Shown here: in pieces, positions 22,141 through 33,324 of the stretch
How the letters are laid out: each line of letters begins with the position of its first letter
How positions within the stretch are numbered: position 1 is the stretch's first letter
Assembly (NCBI GenBank): GCA_951213105.1
Contig: OX578153.1
Location: 50,112,539 to 50,176,538, forward strand
Length of the DNA stretch: 64,000 nt
Direction of reading: 5' to 3'
Source of the DNA: Amaurobius ferox
Lineage: Eukaryota; Arthropoda; Arachnida; Araneae; Amaurobiidae
The notes under the pieces: generated by a model
Database searches by the model: none
What the model was told of the DNA's origin: nothing
The model's input: only the letters and a program-made list of their open reading frames with translations
Position numbers and translations under genes: made by a program

Positions 22141-22482
22141 TTGAATGTATATTGTGTAACAATTTTGAAAAATCCGTACAAGATCAGTTATCGCTTGAAC
22201 AAAATATATGCAAAACTGTATATGGTTGTGAAATTACACTTTGAAAGGCAGGAGAAATTGGAAAAATTATTTAGACATTTAAAATATTTAAATGTGTTAA
22301 AGAGATTTAATGAAAGATCATTAAAGAGGTTCAAAGAAGCAGGTAGTGTTGAAATAAGGTGCAATAGTAGAAGAAAACTGGGTGCTCAGACGCCAGAACA
22401 AATTAAAGCTGTGTTTGAAAAAATTCGCCGGAATCCTTTATTATCTGCCAGAAAAATATCACGAGGGTTACATTTAAAATGA
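22141..22482 (+). pseudogene. Mariner-type transposase N-terminal fragment
   Basis: The 113-residue frame ends with RFNERSLKRFKEAGSVEIRC, then RRKLGAQTPEQIKAVFEKIR and RNPLLSARKISRGLHL. This matches the N-terminal helix-turn-helix region of mariner/IS630 transposases: a paired-like recognition helix, then a GSV-R-GRKR linker, then TPE-I-V-E-I-RNP-RSARK. The first about 50 residues of the frame are probably unrelated AT-rich sequence. No catalytic DD(D/E) part follows in any frame, so this is a 5' remnant. TIRs were not identified. Confidence 0.65.
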
Positions 22483-22499
22483 GAGCAATTTAAAATGTA

Positions 22500-23000
22500 A
22501 ACATATGAAAAATGTAGTTCATAGATTAACTACAATAAATCGGCGGTGGCTTTAGACCGACGGAGCCAAAATGGTTTAGTGTGAATAATATTTTGTAAAA
22601 TAAGACTCCAATAACGTTCAATAAGTTTATACGATTTTTTCAGACTCATTTGCTTTATTTACAGGCTTTAAAATTGCTACAAATTCCTTGATAACTGTTT
22701 ATGCTTAGCTATCACTCGTACTTTTTTCATTAATTTCATCTGGACACTCTGCCCACATACTTCACTTTAAAATTAACAATTACTTTACTAACTTACTTCC
22801 CGGTATATACATTAAACTTATAGAATATATTTGACGAGATTTTGGACTGAAGTTAATCTATAAACTTATCTGGTGAAATATAAATACATATATTAAATAA
22901 GTATATTTTTATCCATTCAGTTCAAATTTCATCAAACACTAAACATCTTTAAAATCCCTAAGTTCATTTAATTTCAGCATTTTGTTTTTAAACAAAACAG
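22500..23000. other. AT-rich stretch with no gene seen
   Basis: It lies downstream of the mariner fragment. No further coding match or structured repeat was recognised. Confidence 0.45.
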
Positions 23001-23054
23001 AAGATCTAATGTGGGCAGTACATGACTTCCCCTACAAACTTAAATTCATATTTT
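23001..23054 (-). repeat. Alpha 3'-terminus fragment in minus orientation
   Basis: AGATCTAATGTGGGCAGTAC, then ATGACTTCCCCTACAAACTT is the reverse complement of an alpha right end (compare 50965-51010). It directly abuts the left hairpin of the plus-strand alpha copy at 23055. Confidence 0.7.
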
Positions 23055-23755
23055 ACTTTCCCTGCAATACATGGTAATGCATAGGGAAAGTATTGGAATA
23101 GTACAAATCATCGCAACACGAGTGAAAGGTCTACACGTTTTGGGACTTTTAGAACTCGAAAACACTATTTATAGCGCGTCGTCTGTGTGTGTGTGTGTGT
23201 GTGTGTGTGCGTTTATGTGTCTATGTGTCTGTCTGTGCAGATTTTGTATCCACAATAACTGAAAAACTAATGCACCGAATTTCATAAAATTTGGTAGGTA
23301 AGTTCCTTGTGAGTGAGCACCCAGTTGCTGATTAAATTTTGGAACGATTCGGGATAAAAAATAAAACCGTCTTCATTTTCAAACTGACCCGCAAAAATTG
23401 CCTGTATAAAAAAATAAAATACTATATATGCCAAAATATACCAATTAAATTCTTTTTTATCCGTAATTTTTGACTGCGAAAATAATAAGACCAACCCTAT
23501 AACTCTAGGATTAGCCGTTCTCGAGATATTTTAGTTTCTTCGCATTTCCTTTACGCCACTTTGAAAATAAGTCCAATTATCGAATGAAAACGAAAATTGA
23601 ATTAAAAGTGCAAATGTACAAATTCAGTGTAATTTAATATAATTATGGCTGTTATTTTGTGCAATTAAATTCAATGTGTCGAATTATTGAGGAAATAAAT
23701 AGAACATGAATATCAACCTACAGGGAAAGTCATGTGCTGATCACAATTAGATTTT
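23055..23755 (+). mobile_element. Alpha member of the ACTTTCC family, compact copy
   Basis: The left hairpin 23055-23091 is ACTTTCCCTGCAATACATGG, then TAATGCATAGGGAAAGT: the outer arms ACTTTCCCT/AGGGAAAGT pair perfectly and the inner ATACAT/ATGCAT pair with one mismatch. The interior has the CGA-rich block, a (GT)n tract (23180-23210), the AAATTTGGTAGGTAAGTTCC phrase and GTTCTCGAGATATT. The right end is CAGGGAAAGTCATGTGCTGA. It is about 700 bp with no coding capacity. Confidence 0.8.
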
Positions 23756-24089
23756 TCTTTCTTTCTTTAATAATTCATTAAATAAAGTTTACTTGCTCAA
23801 AATAACACGCATGATTATCAGGGTAAAACCTATGTTAAAATACTAAAATATCAAAATTATAACCATTTATCTTCGAAAACTATGAGCTCGATCCAAAATC
23901 CAATTATATATACGCTTGTATGGATTTTAAAGAGCTACAAATTATTCTTTCTAGAATATTTAGCTTCTGAGATATAAGCATTACAAACTGAGAAAAATAA
24001 AACTTTCTGTGGCGAAAAAAGAAGTTGATATATTAATTATTATTATTTGGGGATAATGTTAAATTATTATTTGTTAAATTGATCCACTA

Positions 24090-24190
24090 ATTTTCTACCG
24101 GTTTTCCACTAATGACGTAATTGATATGGGAGCGTCATTTTAATAAAACATGAATGTTAGTATTGGCAGTTATAAATGTTAAAGTAATTA
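24090..24190. repeat. Dispersed block following alpha copies, copy 2
   Basis: TTTTCCACTAATGACGTAAT, then TGATATGGGAGCGTCATTTT and AATAAAACATGAATGTTAG match the blocks at 21740 and 27780. Confidence 0.6.
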
Positions 24191-24214
24191 TAACTACTTT
24201 AATAAATAATTATT

Positions 24215-24545
24215 TATTTTAGACTTTGACGAAATTTTGTAGGCCATTTCGCTGAAAAGGCAGGTTTTACCCCCGAACACATACCGAAATCTAATAACCG
24301 CACGGTACCGCACAAGACATATCCACCAAATATTGTGAAATCTGGTAGATTAGCTTTTTTGCTAGAGTGGATATATACGATTTTTGAGTGCCATTTTGCA
24401 ACAACAACAAGAAAAAAAAAGGCAGATTCTTTAATCTTGAATTGTACCAAAATCTAATCACAACTAGGGTAACTCACAAGTGGACTTACCTATAAAATGT
24501 TACCAAATTTGGTCAATCAGTTTTTGACTTGACTTTGAGATGGTC
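24215..24545 (-). mobile_element. Alpha interior fragment, minus strand
   Basis: Two successive rounds of the alpha phrase are visible in reverse complement: TTTGTAGGCCATTTCGCTGA, AAAGGCAGGTTTTACC, then AAATCTAATCACAACTAGGG and ACTCACAAGTGGACTTACCT. They align with 51240-51540. Neither terminus is attached, although an isolated left-hairpin-like ACTTTCCCTGCAATATATGG lies at 24743. Confidence 0.6.
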
Positions 24546-24779
24546 TTTTTTCGTCCATCTCGCTTTGCTACCGAGTCCTTTATCCTAACTTAGTAAATTA
24601 TCCACTAGAAGAGTTGCAATAACTTTCATTCAATCGGGAGTGGTCACTTTACTACCGATAAATTTAAAAGTACACTCGTGTGCCCTTCCTCGCAAAGTTA
24701 TTAGGAACTTTGAGTGCGTTCTAGAGAATTCAAAATATTTTTACTTTCCCTGCAATATATGGTAATTGTCATAAGGTAA

Positions 24780-25680
24780 AATTGTCCTTATCAAAAATTA
24801 CCTGTATAGGACTTACCTATGATGCCGCCACTAAGGGTGGAGCATGTAAGCTCCCGGTTCTCAAGCTCGGAAAACGAACACACAATACATAAAGAAATAC
24901 ACATGCTTAATTGCTCAATTTATTTTAATATTTTACTTAATAGATATCTATTGTATCTGGAGTAACTATGCTATAATTAAATCAATTATTAAAAGACACA
25001 TATTACTGACAATATTACATTAATATATATATATATTTACACACATAATAACTTTGACTTAAATTTCTTAAAAACAGTTTCCTTTAAACAATCGATAAAG
25101 AAATGTTCTTATAGTTCAATATTTCGAACTCGTTCATATGGTCTATTCATACGAACTGGTAGTCAATTAATTTAATAATCGTTAAAGGTGTGCCTTCCGT
25201 GCTAATAGTGACAATTGAAAGTTGGTTACCTTTTCTCTTTGTGTTACGTGCATATTCGTGCTATTTCAATGATGTAGGAAAACCGTTACACATCTAACTG
25301 CTCTCGCTAGCATTTTATTGCTCACATTCTCTAGACACTTTTCACAAAACCCAAGAAAACATGATGCTGACTCGTTCGAGAGTTTTAAGTCGACTGAAAA
25401 ACTTCAGGTGCGTCTAGGACGCTGTCGCAAAAATTGCATCTCCTGGAAAGTTCTAGAACATTCTCTCAAACCTTTTTCTTTTCACATTGTAGTGTCGTTG
25501 TTGATTCGTTGAAGTGAAGAAGGGGATGCGCTGCTTATTTATGTTTGTATTGCCATTGGCTCCCTCCGCAGCATTTAAATAGCTCATTAGCTAGGTTGGC
25601 ATCCGCAATTGGAATTGGAAAATGGCTAGGTTGGCATTTGTAATTGGGTGGAAACATGTAATACAAATATTGTGTTACAG
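24780..25680. other. AT-rich stretch with no gene seen
   Basis: A 64-codon frame at 25318-25512 in a somewhat GC-richer segment has no recognisable domain. A duplicated phrase (GGCTAGGTTGGCAT and TAGCTAGGTTGGCATC) lies at 25590-25640. Confidence 0.4.
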
Positions 25681-26137
25681 TAATCTATAAAGTATTAAAA
25701 TAGTGCCGAAAATCGTAACTCGAGTTTTCAATAGATCTACACGTTATGGGACCTCTAGAACACGAAAAAATTACTTTTAGCCTGCCATCTGTGTGTGTTT
25801 GTCTGTCTATCTGTGTAGATATCGTATCCACTCTAACTGAAAAACTAATTGCCCGAATTTCATAAAATTTGGTAGGTAAGTCCCTTTTGAGTGACAGCGG
25901 TGCTGATTAGATTTTTTTACATCTCGGGGTATTAACCGGGTGCTGATCAGATTTTGGTACGTTTCTGTACGAAAAACCTGCCTCTGTTTGCAAAATGACC
26001 CTCAAAAATCGTTAAATCTAAAAATAAAAGACTACATATGCTCAAATATGTCAATAAAATGATTATTCCGTACATAATTTTTGATGACAAAAATAATTAG
26101 ACTGTGGTGGTGGTGTGTGTGTGTGGGGGGGGGGCAG

Positions 26138-26175
26138 TTCGAACTTATTCCCTATGGTGGGGGATAAGTTCGAAC
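26138..26175. repeat. Inverted repeat around GTTCGAACTTAT
   Basis: GTTCGAACTTAT and its complement ATAAGTTCGAAC flank a short C/G-rich spacer (TCCCTATGGTGGGGG). Twelve base pairs are perfect, with further C-G pairs inside. Confidence 0.75.
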
Positions 26176-26316
26176 TTGTAACCTTTCGTTTAGTGCTCCT
26201 GTACTATGTCATCTGGCCCAAAAGGATCCTCACGGGCTGAGGGAATAGCCGGCGAGTCTTTCGTAGCGGTGAGTGACGCAATGCTTCCCCCTCAAGACAA
26301 ACCCCATTACTCTAGC

Positions 26317-27306
26317 TGTGAGACCAGAAATAGATCTCACACTAAGTGCTGTGTTATTAGTGCGACAGCTTTATGCCAGTAAATTTATTGTGTCTGAAAC
26401 GTCAAAGAATTCCCCAGTCTCGATGACGCCTGTGTTTACGACACGTGAACTCAAAGGTCAGAGAAACTCATAAATTTAGGGGCCTCGAGATAGAGGGGTC
26501 GAACGAACTCTTAAAATAATGTAAAGAACGGCATTGAATAAAAGACTAGCCAATTCAGATGAAGCTTGTAGCGTTACCCCCAAGGCCGCAAATGAGAGCA
26601 AAGTGGGAGTGACAGGCCGGAGGCTAAGAGAGCCACAACCTGTGACATAAGATCAAGAACGATAGACTTGGTCAAGAAATGTAAGAGATTAGCAGCTCGA
26701 AATGAAGGAGCACGAAACTTAGAAAGATGTGTCGACTACGAGAATGACCCAAGTACGAGTGTTGAGCCAGCAGTACAATATGATCGTCGAATTACGTGTG
26801 GTGAATAAGTACTTCGAGTTTATTCCTGTAATATGATTGGCGCAGTACCTGGTGGTGACAAAGTACAAGACAGATTTGAAGGTATGTGTTCATCAGTAAT
26901 CAAATGTCGTAGACACATTTTAAGTAATTTTATTCTGCTGGTCTCAAATGGTCCCTCCGCCGCAATAATTAATGAGAAGAATTGTTGTAAGGCATTTAAT
27001 TAATAATATGTATAGTTGTTGTAAATTAAGTAATTAAGTATTTTATGTGTTAATAAATGTTACTGTTAAAGTTAAAATGGTGTAATCCATTTAGTATTAT
27101 AATAATTAATTATTCCTTTACAGAACTCGCGCGAAAGCTAAATAATTGGAGGGTTTTATATAGCGGCACAACAAAGCAATGTACAATAATAAAAAGTCCA
27201 CTATATACGAATTTACGACCATGTATATTAAGTTTAATTTAACAACAAAAGTATTAAATAATAATAAGTAGTCTTTAAGTTATTTCTATTAAAATGAGTT
27301 AGCACA
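26317..27306 (+). mobile_element. Solo LTR, copy C (990 bp, degenerate target duplication)
   Basis: It begins TGTGAGACCAGAAATAGATC and ends GTTAGCACA. The flanks CTAGC (26312-26316) and CTATC (27307-27311) differ at one of five positions, suggesting an old insertion. The hosting alpha phrase ATTACTCTAG...ACCGT-CTTGAGATATT resumes immediately after it. It shares TGTGTCTGAAAC, GTTTACGACACG, TAAATTTAGGGG, GTTAAAGTTAAAATGG and ACAGAACTCGCGCGA with copy A in the same order. AATAAA-type signals near 27050 match those of A and B. Confidence 0.82.
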
Positions 27307-27779
27307 CTATCACTAACCGTCCTTGAGATATTTTAGTTTTTAGCATTTTCGCTATGCCACCTTTGAAAATAAATCCAGTTACTAAATGAAAACAAAAATT
27401 GAATTAAAAGTGCAAATGCAGCATGATTTAAAATAATTATGGCTGTTATTTTGACTACTACAATAAAACTCAATTTAATGAAATACTAGAGAAATAAGGA
27501 GAACGTGAATGAGTCTCCAGGGAAAGTTATGTGCTGCGCACATCACACTTTTGTTTCTCATGCTATTTTAATAGAATTAAACCTAAACGAAATGAAATAT
27601 ATGAAACCTTCAAACGAGACATGCTTCATATTTATTCAATTGCCTAGCTTGCGCATTCTGAGACTATAAATCCGAAGATGATGTATTTAAAACTTCAGCT
27701 TTCTATGCACAGGAATAAATATTGCTCAGTAATTCATCATCTCCATGACTCTTATTGGATTAAACTTTCAATCTTACCT

Positions 27780-27960
27780 AAAGCAAAAGTTTATTGAATA
27801 TATGAATACGTAATTAAATTTAGCAAAGACCAAGAAAACAAATTGAGGTTTCCCACTAATGACTTAATTGATATGGGAGCCTCATTTTAATAAAACATGA
27901 ATATTAATATTGGTAGTAATAAATGTTGAACAGGTGTCATGGACGTATTTTCTCCAAAAA
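27780..27960. repeat. Dispersed block following alpha copies, copy 3
   Basis: AAGCAAAAGTTTATTGAATA, then GACTTAATTGATATGGGAGC and CTCATTTTAATAAAACATGA match 21740-21900 and 24090-24190. Confidence 0.6.
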
Positions 27961-28249
27961 GATTCTCTCATCAATATTTCTATACCGTCTCTTAATCTCG
28001 AGGAGTGATCAATTTCCTTAATTCATGGTGTGTCGCGATTTCCTTACAAATATAAATATGCTTTTATAGGTATTGTAGTACATATACCCGCCGTTACTCG
28101 TGACTAAATTATGAGCTAATTAAAACAGCAAATTGTGTTTTAAAAAATCCTCTAAAATATTCAATTTAATTTAACTACATAAATAAAATGCAAATACGAT
28201 TATGTTCTTATCATGAAAGAACTGCTGAACCGAATTTCATGAAATTTTG

Positions 28250-29480
28250 ACGGATCTAGAAATCCTTGCTGTCTAACCGAGAATCAAATCCTGGATCTTC
28301 GAACTGACCAGCCGACGCTCTACGTTGGGCTACTGGGATGAAATTGCAAGCACGTACTGTCGAAGTGGACAATGCCTTCTCCACTCTCTAATGTCATGTT
28401 GGCGTGCAACTGACAATCTATCTGGCCACTTCCTGCTATTTTTACCTCAGATTAGTCTCTTGATGTTATTTATATCTTCTAGGTTAGCTTCCTTAGTGGC
28501 CGTTATCATCTTGATTTGAAATCGCCTAACAATATCCCAGAGTTCACTGAATCCTTGCTAGTCGTACTAGAATCACTTTCACATCTCCGACATCTTCACA
28601 CTGACCTACAGGGTTGATTTGTCCGGGCTTTATTGTAAAAAACCTTGTTTCTCCAACCGGGAATAAAACCACTGATCTTCACACTGGCCAGCTGATGCTC
28701 TGCCGTTGGGCTACTGGGACGAAAGTGCAAGCTCCTATTGTCGAAGTGGACAATGTATTCTCTACTCTCTAATGTAATATTGGCGCGCAAATGGCAATCT
28801 GACTGGCCACTGCCTGTTTCTTTTGCCTCAGATTAGTCTCTTGATGTTATTTGTATCCACCAGGTTAACTTCCTGAGTGATCGTTATCCTCTTGATTTGA
28901 AATCGGGGCTCAATATCCCAGAGTCCACTGAATTCTTGCTAGTCGTACTAGGGTCACTTTCAGATCTCCGACATCTTCACACTAATCTACAGGATTGATT
29001 TGTCCGGATTATATTGTAAAGAACCTTGTTGCTCCAACCGGGAATAGAACCATTGATCTTCATACTGGCCAGCTGCTGCTCTGCCGTTGAGCTACTGGAA
29101 CGAAATTGCAAGATCTTATTTTTGAAGTAAACTCTGCATTCTCCACTCTCTAATATCAGATTGGCGAGCAATAAACACTCTGACTGACCACCTCGTGCTG
29201 TTTTAGTCTCAAGTTAGAATCCTGATGCTATTTTTATCCTCCAGGTTAGCTTCCTTCGTGGTTATTATCCTCTCGATTTGAAATCAGGACTTAATCTTCC
29301 CAGAATCTATTTAAATCATGCTAGTCATTCTAGGGTCGTTATCAGACCTCCGATATCTTTGCACTAACCTACAGCGTTGATTTGTTTGGGCGTCATTGTA
29401 AAGAAATAAGAACCTTTCTGCTCCAACCGGGAATCCAACCTTGGATCTTCGAACTGGCCAGCCGTTGATCTACGGAAGCA
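28250..29480 (-). repeat. Four tandem units (about 380 bp) each containing a tRNA-like block
   Basis: The phrase CTCCAACCGGGAAT (variants) starts at 28271, 28651, 29032 and 29421, giving spacings of 380, 381 and 389 bp. Read on the minus strand each unit gives TAGCCCAACGGCAGAGC (A-box-like), then CTGGCCAGT-(T/G)GAAGATC, then GGTT--ATTCCCGGTTGGAG (B-box-like). This is the layout of a tRNA-derived pol III promoter. The sequences that would form an acceptor stem are not complementary, so these are tRNA-like and not functional tRNAs. Between the blocks all units share CTCCACTCTCTAAT and GATTAGTCTCTTGATGTTAT. Parallel minus-strand frames at 28596-28790 and 28977-29171 are by-products of the repetition. 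Confidence 0.75.
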
Positions 29481-30734
29481 GAATTGCTATATATTATTAT
29501 CAAAATGGACTGTGCAGGTGTAGCCTTCATATGGGCCCACATAAAATTTAGGCATCCTTATGTCCATCAGTCTGCCTTCATGTCCTTTCGACTACTTCTT
29601 TTATTTAAGAATAAACCTATGTTTGTATGAGTTTCTAAACAAATGAAACCAATCGCTATGTGTGTCTCCAAATTAATGAGAATAAGTTATTAGGTATTTC
29701 TGTAGTAAATGCAATTTGAAATCCGATAACGTAATCCGATCAATGTTTGAGCCTTCAGTAAGTCAGTAGTCAGTAAGTCACTCTCTACTCAGTATTATGT
29801 ATGAAAATTTCATGTGCGCGATTTATCGATTACGCTGTATAATCATGGAGCCATTGAAAATGGACAGCGCTAACATGGTTAGATTGAAGAAAGCAATGCC
29901 AGGAATGTTAAAAGTCTCTTATAACATGCAGTAATGTGTATGTTCTTTTTTTAATGTAATCTAGAACAGTATCATTTTCTGATTACGCTGTATAAACATG
30001 AAGAGTAGATTTTTAAAACGGCAAATGTTAACATGGTTTGATTGAAGAACGCAGTGCGTCTAGCACATTAAGAGTATTTTGTACATGCAAGAATGTACAT
30101 ATGGTGGTTTTAATGTAATTTAGAAGAGTATAATTTTCCTAAAAGTTCGTACCACAAAAATGAGTGGTACCTTCCTTAGAAAAGTTTTGTGGGCATTTTG
30201 CAGTATTAAGGAAACAGTGTATCTTTTTAGCCGTAAAATCGTTAATAGTTATGTTTTAATGTGACATAAAACTATCGAAAAACTGTGCATTGGAATGAAG
30301 TGGTGCATATGAAGTATGCAAGCTGGGAAAGATTTTAAACATAAATTAAACTTAATTAAAACTTAATTTAGCAAATAATAATGAAATTAGAAGTATAAAA
30401 AATAAAATTTCAATATTTGTGAAACCTAATACAAAAGAGAATATGAATTTTTTAGAATTTGAATATTTATATAAACAAATTAGAACACAGGAAAGCAATG
30501 AAATTGAATTAAAGTTACACATTTAAATCGTAAAAATGTATGAAATATACAGGACCACGCTTAAATCACAATGCATGCAAGAGCATACGATTTGAATCGC
30601 TGTTTAAAAATTATTCTTTACTTGTTGTTTGTAAGAAGTGTAGTGAGTATGCGAAATTTAAAAATATGCGCTTCATCCTGTTGCAGTTCGTATTAATAAT
30701 TGAAATTATGATTCTGCAAATCAATTTCACGTAT
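29481..30734. other. AT-rich stretch with no gene seen
   Basis: A weak internal duplication is visible (ATTACGCTGTATAATCATGG near 29830 and ATTACGCTGTATAAACATGA near 29980, each followed by GCTAACATGGTT(A/T)GATTGAAG-like text). The 96-codon frame at 30540-30830 crosses the end of the next TIR element and is not supported as a gene. Confidence 0.45.
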
Positions 30735-31603
30735 ACAGGTTTTCCCAAAAAGATTGAAAAGCTCTTTAATTCTTTACCTGTTGAAAATAAGTGGGCAATG
30801 AAAATTGCAAAAATGTTGAAAGTAAGGTAGGAAATAAGAATACGTTAATGAAATAGTCCTCCCACTCATTTCCAAAAAGTTACACCTTTTAAATTTTTAT
30901 ACGACGCCCTTAGACAAATTTGGTCAATCAGAATTTTTTTATTTTTAATGCAACAAAATAATTACAAAAACCGCATACCTGTATCTTTAAAATCAACTGA
31001 ATTATGATAAATGAAAACATGTGACTTATGCCACTTTTCCGTACCATGTGAAAGGTTGTTTCATCAATGAAAATAGGGATCACAAATAAATTGGCGATAG
31101 AAATTGCTTATATCAAAAAAATTTTAATATATGTCAAAATTTTTTATCACAAATGCATCTAAATAAAGTATTATACAGACAGAGATCATACAAAGCAGTG
31201 GTACTCACTACGCGTTGCGTTTGAGTATCCTATGTATTATGATCCAGTTTTATCTCTTTTGTGATATGTCACAAATTTGCATTTCTAATGGGATATATGG
31301 GCCCCATTCACAATGTTCAATTTTCAATTAAATATAACTCGCTCAATTTTAAAGATACAGATATGCGGTTTTTTTAATGATCTTGTTGCATTATAAATAA
31401 AAATTTTCTTATTAGCCAAATTTGTCTAAGGGGGTCGTATAAAAATTTAAAATATGTAACTTTTTGAAAATTAATGGGAGGACTATTTCATTAACGGACT
31501 CTTATTTCCTACCTTAATTTCAATATTTTTGCAATTTACATTGCTCGCTTATTTCCAACTGGAAAAGAATTGAAGTGCGTTTCAATCTTTTTGGGACATC
31601 CTG
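30735..31603. mobile_element. TA-flanked MITE with about 300-bp inverted repeats
   Basis: The left end CAGGTTTTCCCAAAAAGATT and the right end (reverse complement CAGGATGTCCCAAAAAGATT) begin inverted repeats that align for about 300 bp, including GAAATAGTCCTCCCA and TTAGACAAATTTGG. TA flanks both sides. No transposase is encoded. The plan is the same as that of 15553-16460 but the sequence differs, so this is a separate family of mariner-type MITE. Confidence 0.85.
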
Positions 31604-31794
31604 TATATCAAAATTTCTTATTTCTACCTATTGGAATTTTCGCGTAAATGGGATAATAAAATTCAGGCAAATGTTGATTTCGCTTCGTTAGGAATGAAGA
31701 ATGGACTTCGATTCATTTATCAATAGCAGTCACTTATGGATATTCTGTTTCAGAATTACTATAGCATGTATTAGAAAATCCAGATTATAAAAAT

Positions 31795-32275
31795 AATTTG
31801 GCAACATTTTTATATATCGCCAAATTAATCAAAATATCTCCCCATTAACAAAAATGTCGCCAAATTAATAAAAAATAACACCAAATCAATGAAATTGTGT
31901 TTTGAAAAGGGATAGTATTGTAATAATATTTCGGTAGCATTTGTTTGTAAGGCCAACTGTTCCAGTTGGGGACAAATTTTATGACTTTTTAAAATACCTC
32001 CAAATTGATTAAAATATCGCCATATTAATGGAAATATCACTGAATCAATGAAGATTTAATATATCGTAAAGAATATAAGAATCTACTATAAGAAAATCCC
32101 ATTTTTCCGTCCCTAGCATTTGATGACGAATTTGGTGAGATGTCGCTAACTTGGTGACTTTTCTAAATGTTTTCAAATTGAAACAAATATCATCAAATTG
32201 ATGAAATTAACGCTAAATAAAAGGTAATATTTTGCAAATTTTGAATTCCGTCCTGACGGGAATATCTTCTAGTTA
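31795..32275. repeat. Beta-interior-like 'CGCCAAATTAAT' fragment
   Basis: Repeated phrases (ATCGCCAAATTAATCAAAAT, GTCGCCAAATTAAT, CACCAAATCAATGAAA, CGCTAAATAAAAGG) match the interior of beta elements near 37540-37620. Termini are missing. Confidence 0.5.
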
Positions 32276-32279
32276 ATTA

Positions 32280-33278
32280 TAATTAAATTAAATAATCAAA
32301 ATCAACATAAAAAAGTAGTATCAGTTATGCGTGTGTATCGACGCGTCAAATTTTAAAAATAACACACCACTAATTAAATGTCTTATAAACAATATTATTA
32401 ACTCTTTATTAACAAATAAATGGCTCGCAAGTAATCCTCAAATTGCATTTCCGACTTTAAGTGCTGAAGAGACATTACTGCTTATGGATAGGGTCATAAA
32501 AGTATATCTTCACGGACCACTTGAGTTTAGACAGAAATGTTCGATTCTCATTTAGAATCACAAATAAATCTATTTTGGCCGGTGTCAATAAAGTGAAGAC
32601 CTCGATCAGCGGTAGTTGAGATGAAATTATCTGGAAATGTTATATCAGCTACAGTTTCAACCAAATAAAAGAAAATTAGTATGTCAAAATTTTAATTGAA
32701 TATTATATAAAATTGTTTTATAGAAATAGAAATATTTTATCCAGTCAAAGGCAGGGTAAATAACATTCATTAAAAATTAAATTCCAAGGTTTAGTTTCGT
32801 TTAAAAACTTTTGGTGCTTAGCGTCGACAATAATCATTTTAATCAAAAATTACCTTAAATCAAAAAGTTTAATGTTGAATGGACGGGCCATAGATTATTG
32901 TTCCCTAAGGTATGTTGTATAATTCCGTAAAGTAAATAAAAAATTACATATAGTGGAGATTGTCTTCACAAGTTTAAGGATAACTATATTTTTATAATTT
33001 GTTTACGATTTTCTAAAAATTGAAGATGTTCACCAAAGTTGATAGTTTTTTACATGTTTATTGATTGGAAAAATCGTACCATATTTTATTCGATTTCTTC
33101 AGCATATTCTAGAGATATAGAATACAATATCGGAATTTATTTTGAAATTTTTAATATCTCGAGAAGGATTCCTGATAAAAAGTAAATATTGAAGTTCATT
33201 TATTTCGAGATACAAGTTATTACAAAGCGTTCACACATTACATAATAGCAATTTTATTTTATCATTTTTTTCATTATG

Positions 33279-33280
<2 letters not shown>
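32280..33280. other. AT-rich stretch with no gene seen
   Basis: A 74-codon frame at 32331-32555 has no recognisable domain. No RNA or repeat was supported. Confidence 0.45.

Positions 33281-33317
<37 letters not shown>
33281..33317. repeat. (AT)n microsatellite at the edge of a TIR element
   Basis: A TA run of about 34 bases ends at the TA flank of the element beginning at 33325. Confidence 0.9.

Positions 33318-33324
<7 letters not shown>

Larger units (their letters stand above)
25690..27546 (+). mobile_element. Alpha member of the ACTTTCC family, interrupted by solo LTR C
   Basis: The left hairpin is lost; the copy starts at TAGTGCCGAAAATCG, followed by ACTCGAGTTTTCAATAGATC, a GTCTGTCT tract and the AAATTTGGTAGGTAAGTCCC phrase. 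The right end is CCAGGGAAAGTTATGTGCTG and CGCACATCA. Besides LTR C, a 150-bp stretch (26105-26290) with a G-run and an inverted repeat is inserted relative to the sister copies. Confidence 0.7.

Noticed and set aside
28271..28345. Functional tRNA gene in the tandem array
   Set aside because: A- and B-box-like segments are present, but the ends cannot form an acceptor stem and the spacing of the arms is irregular.
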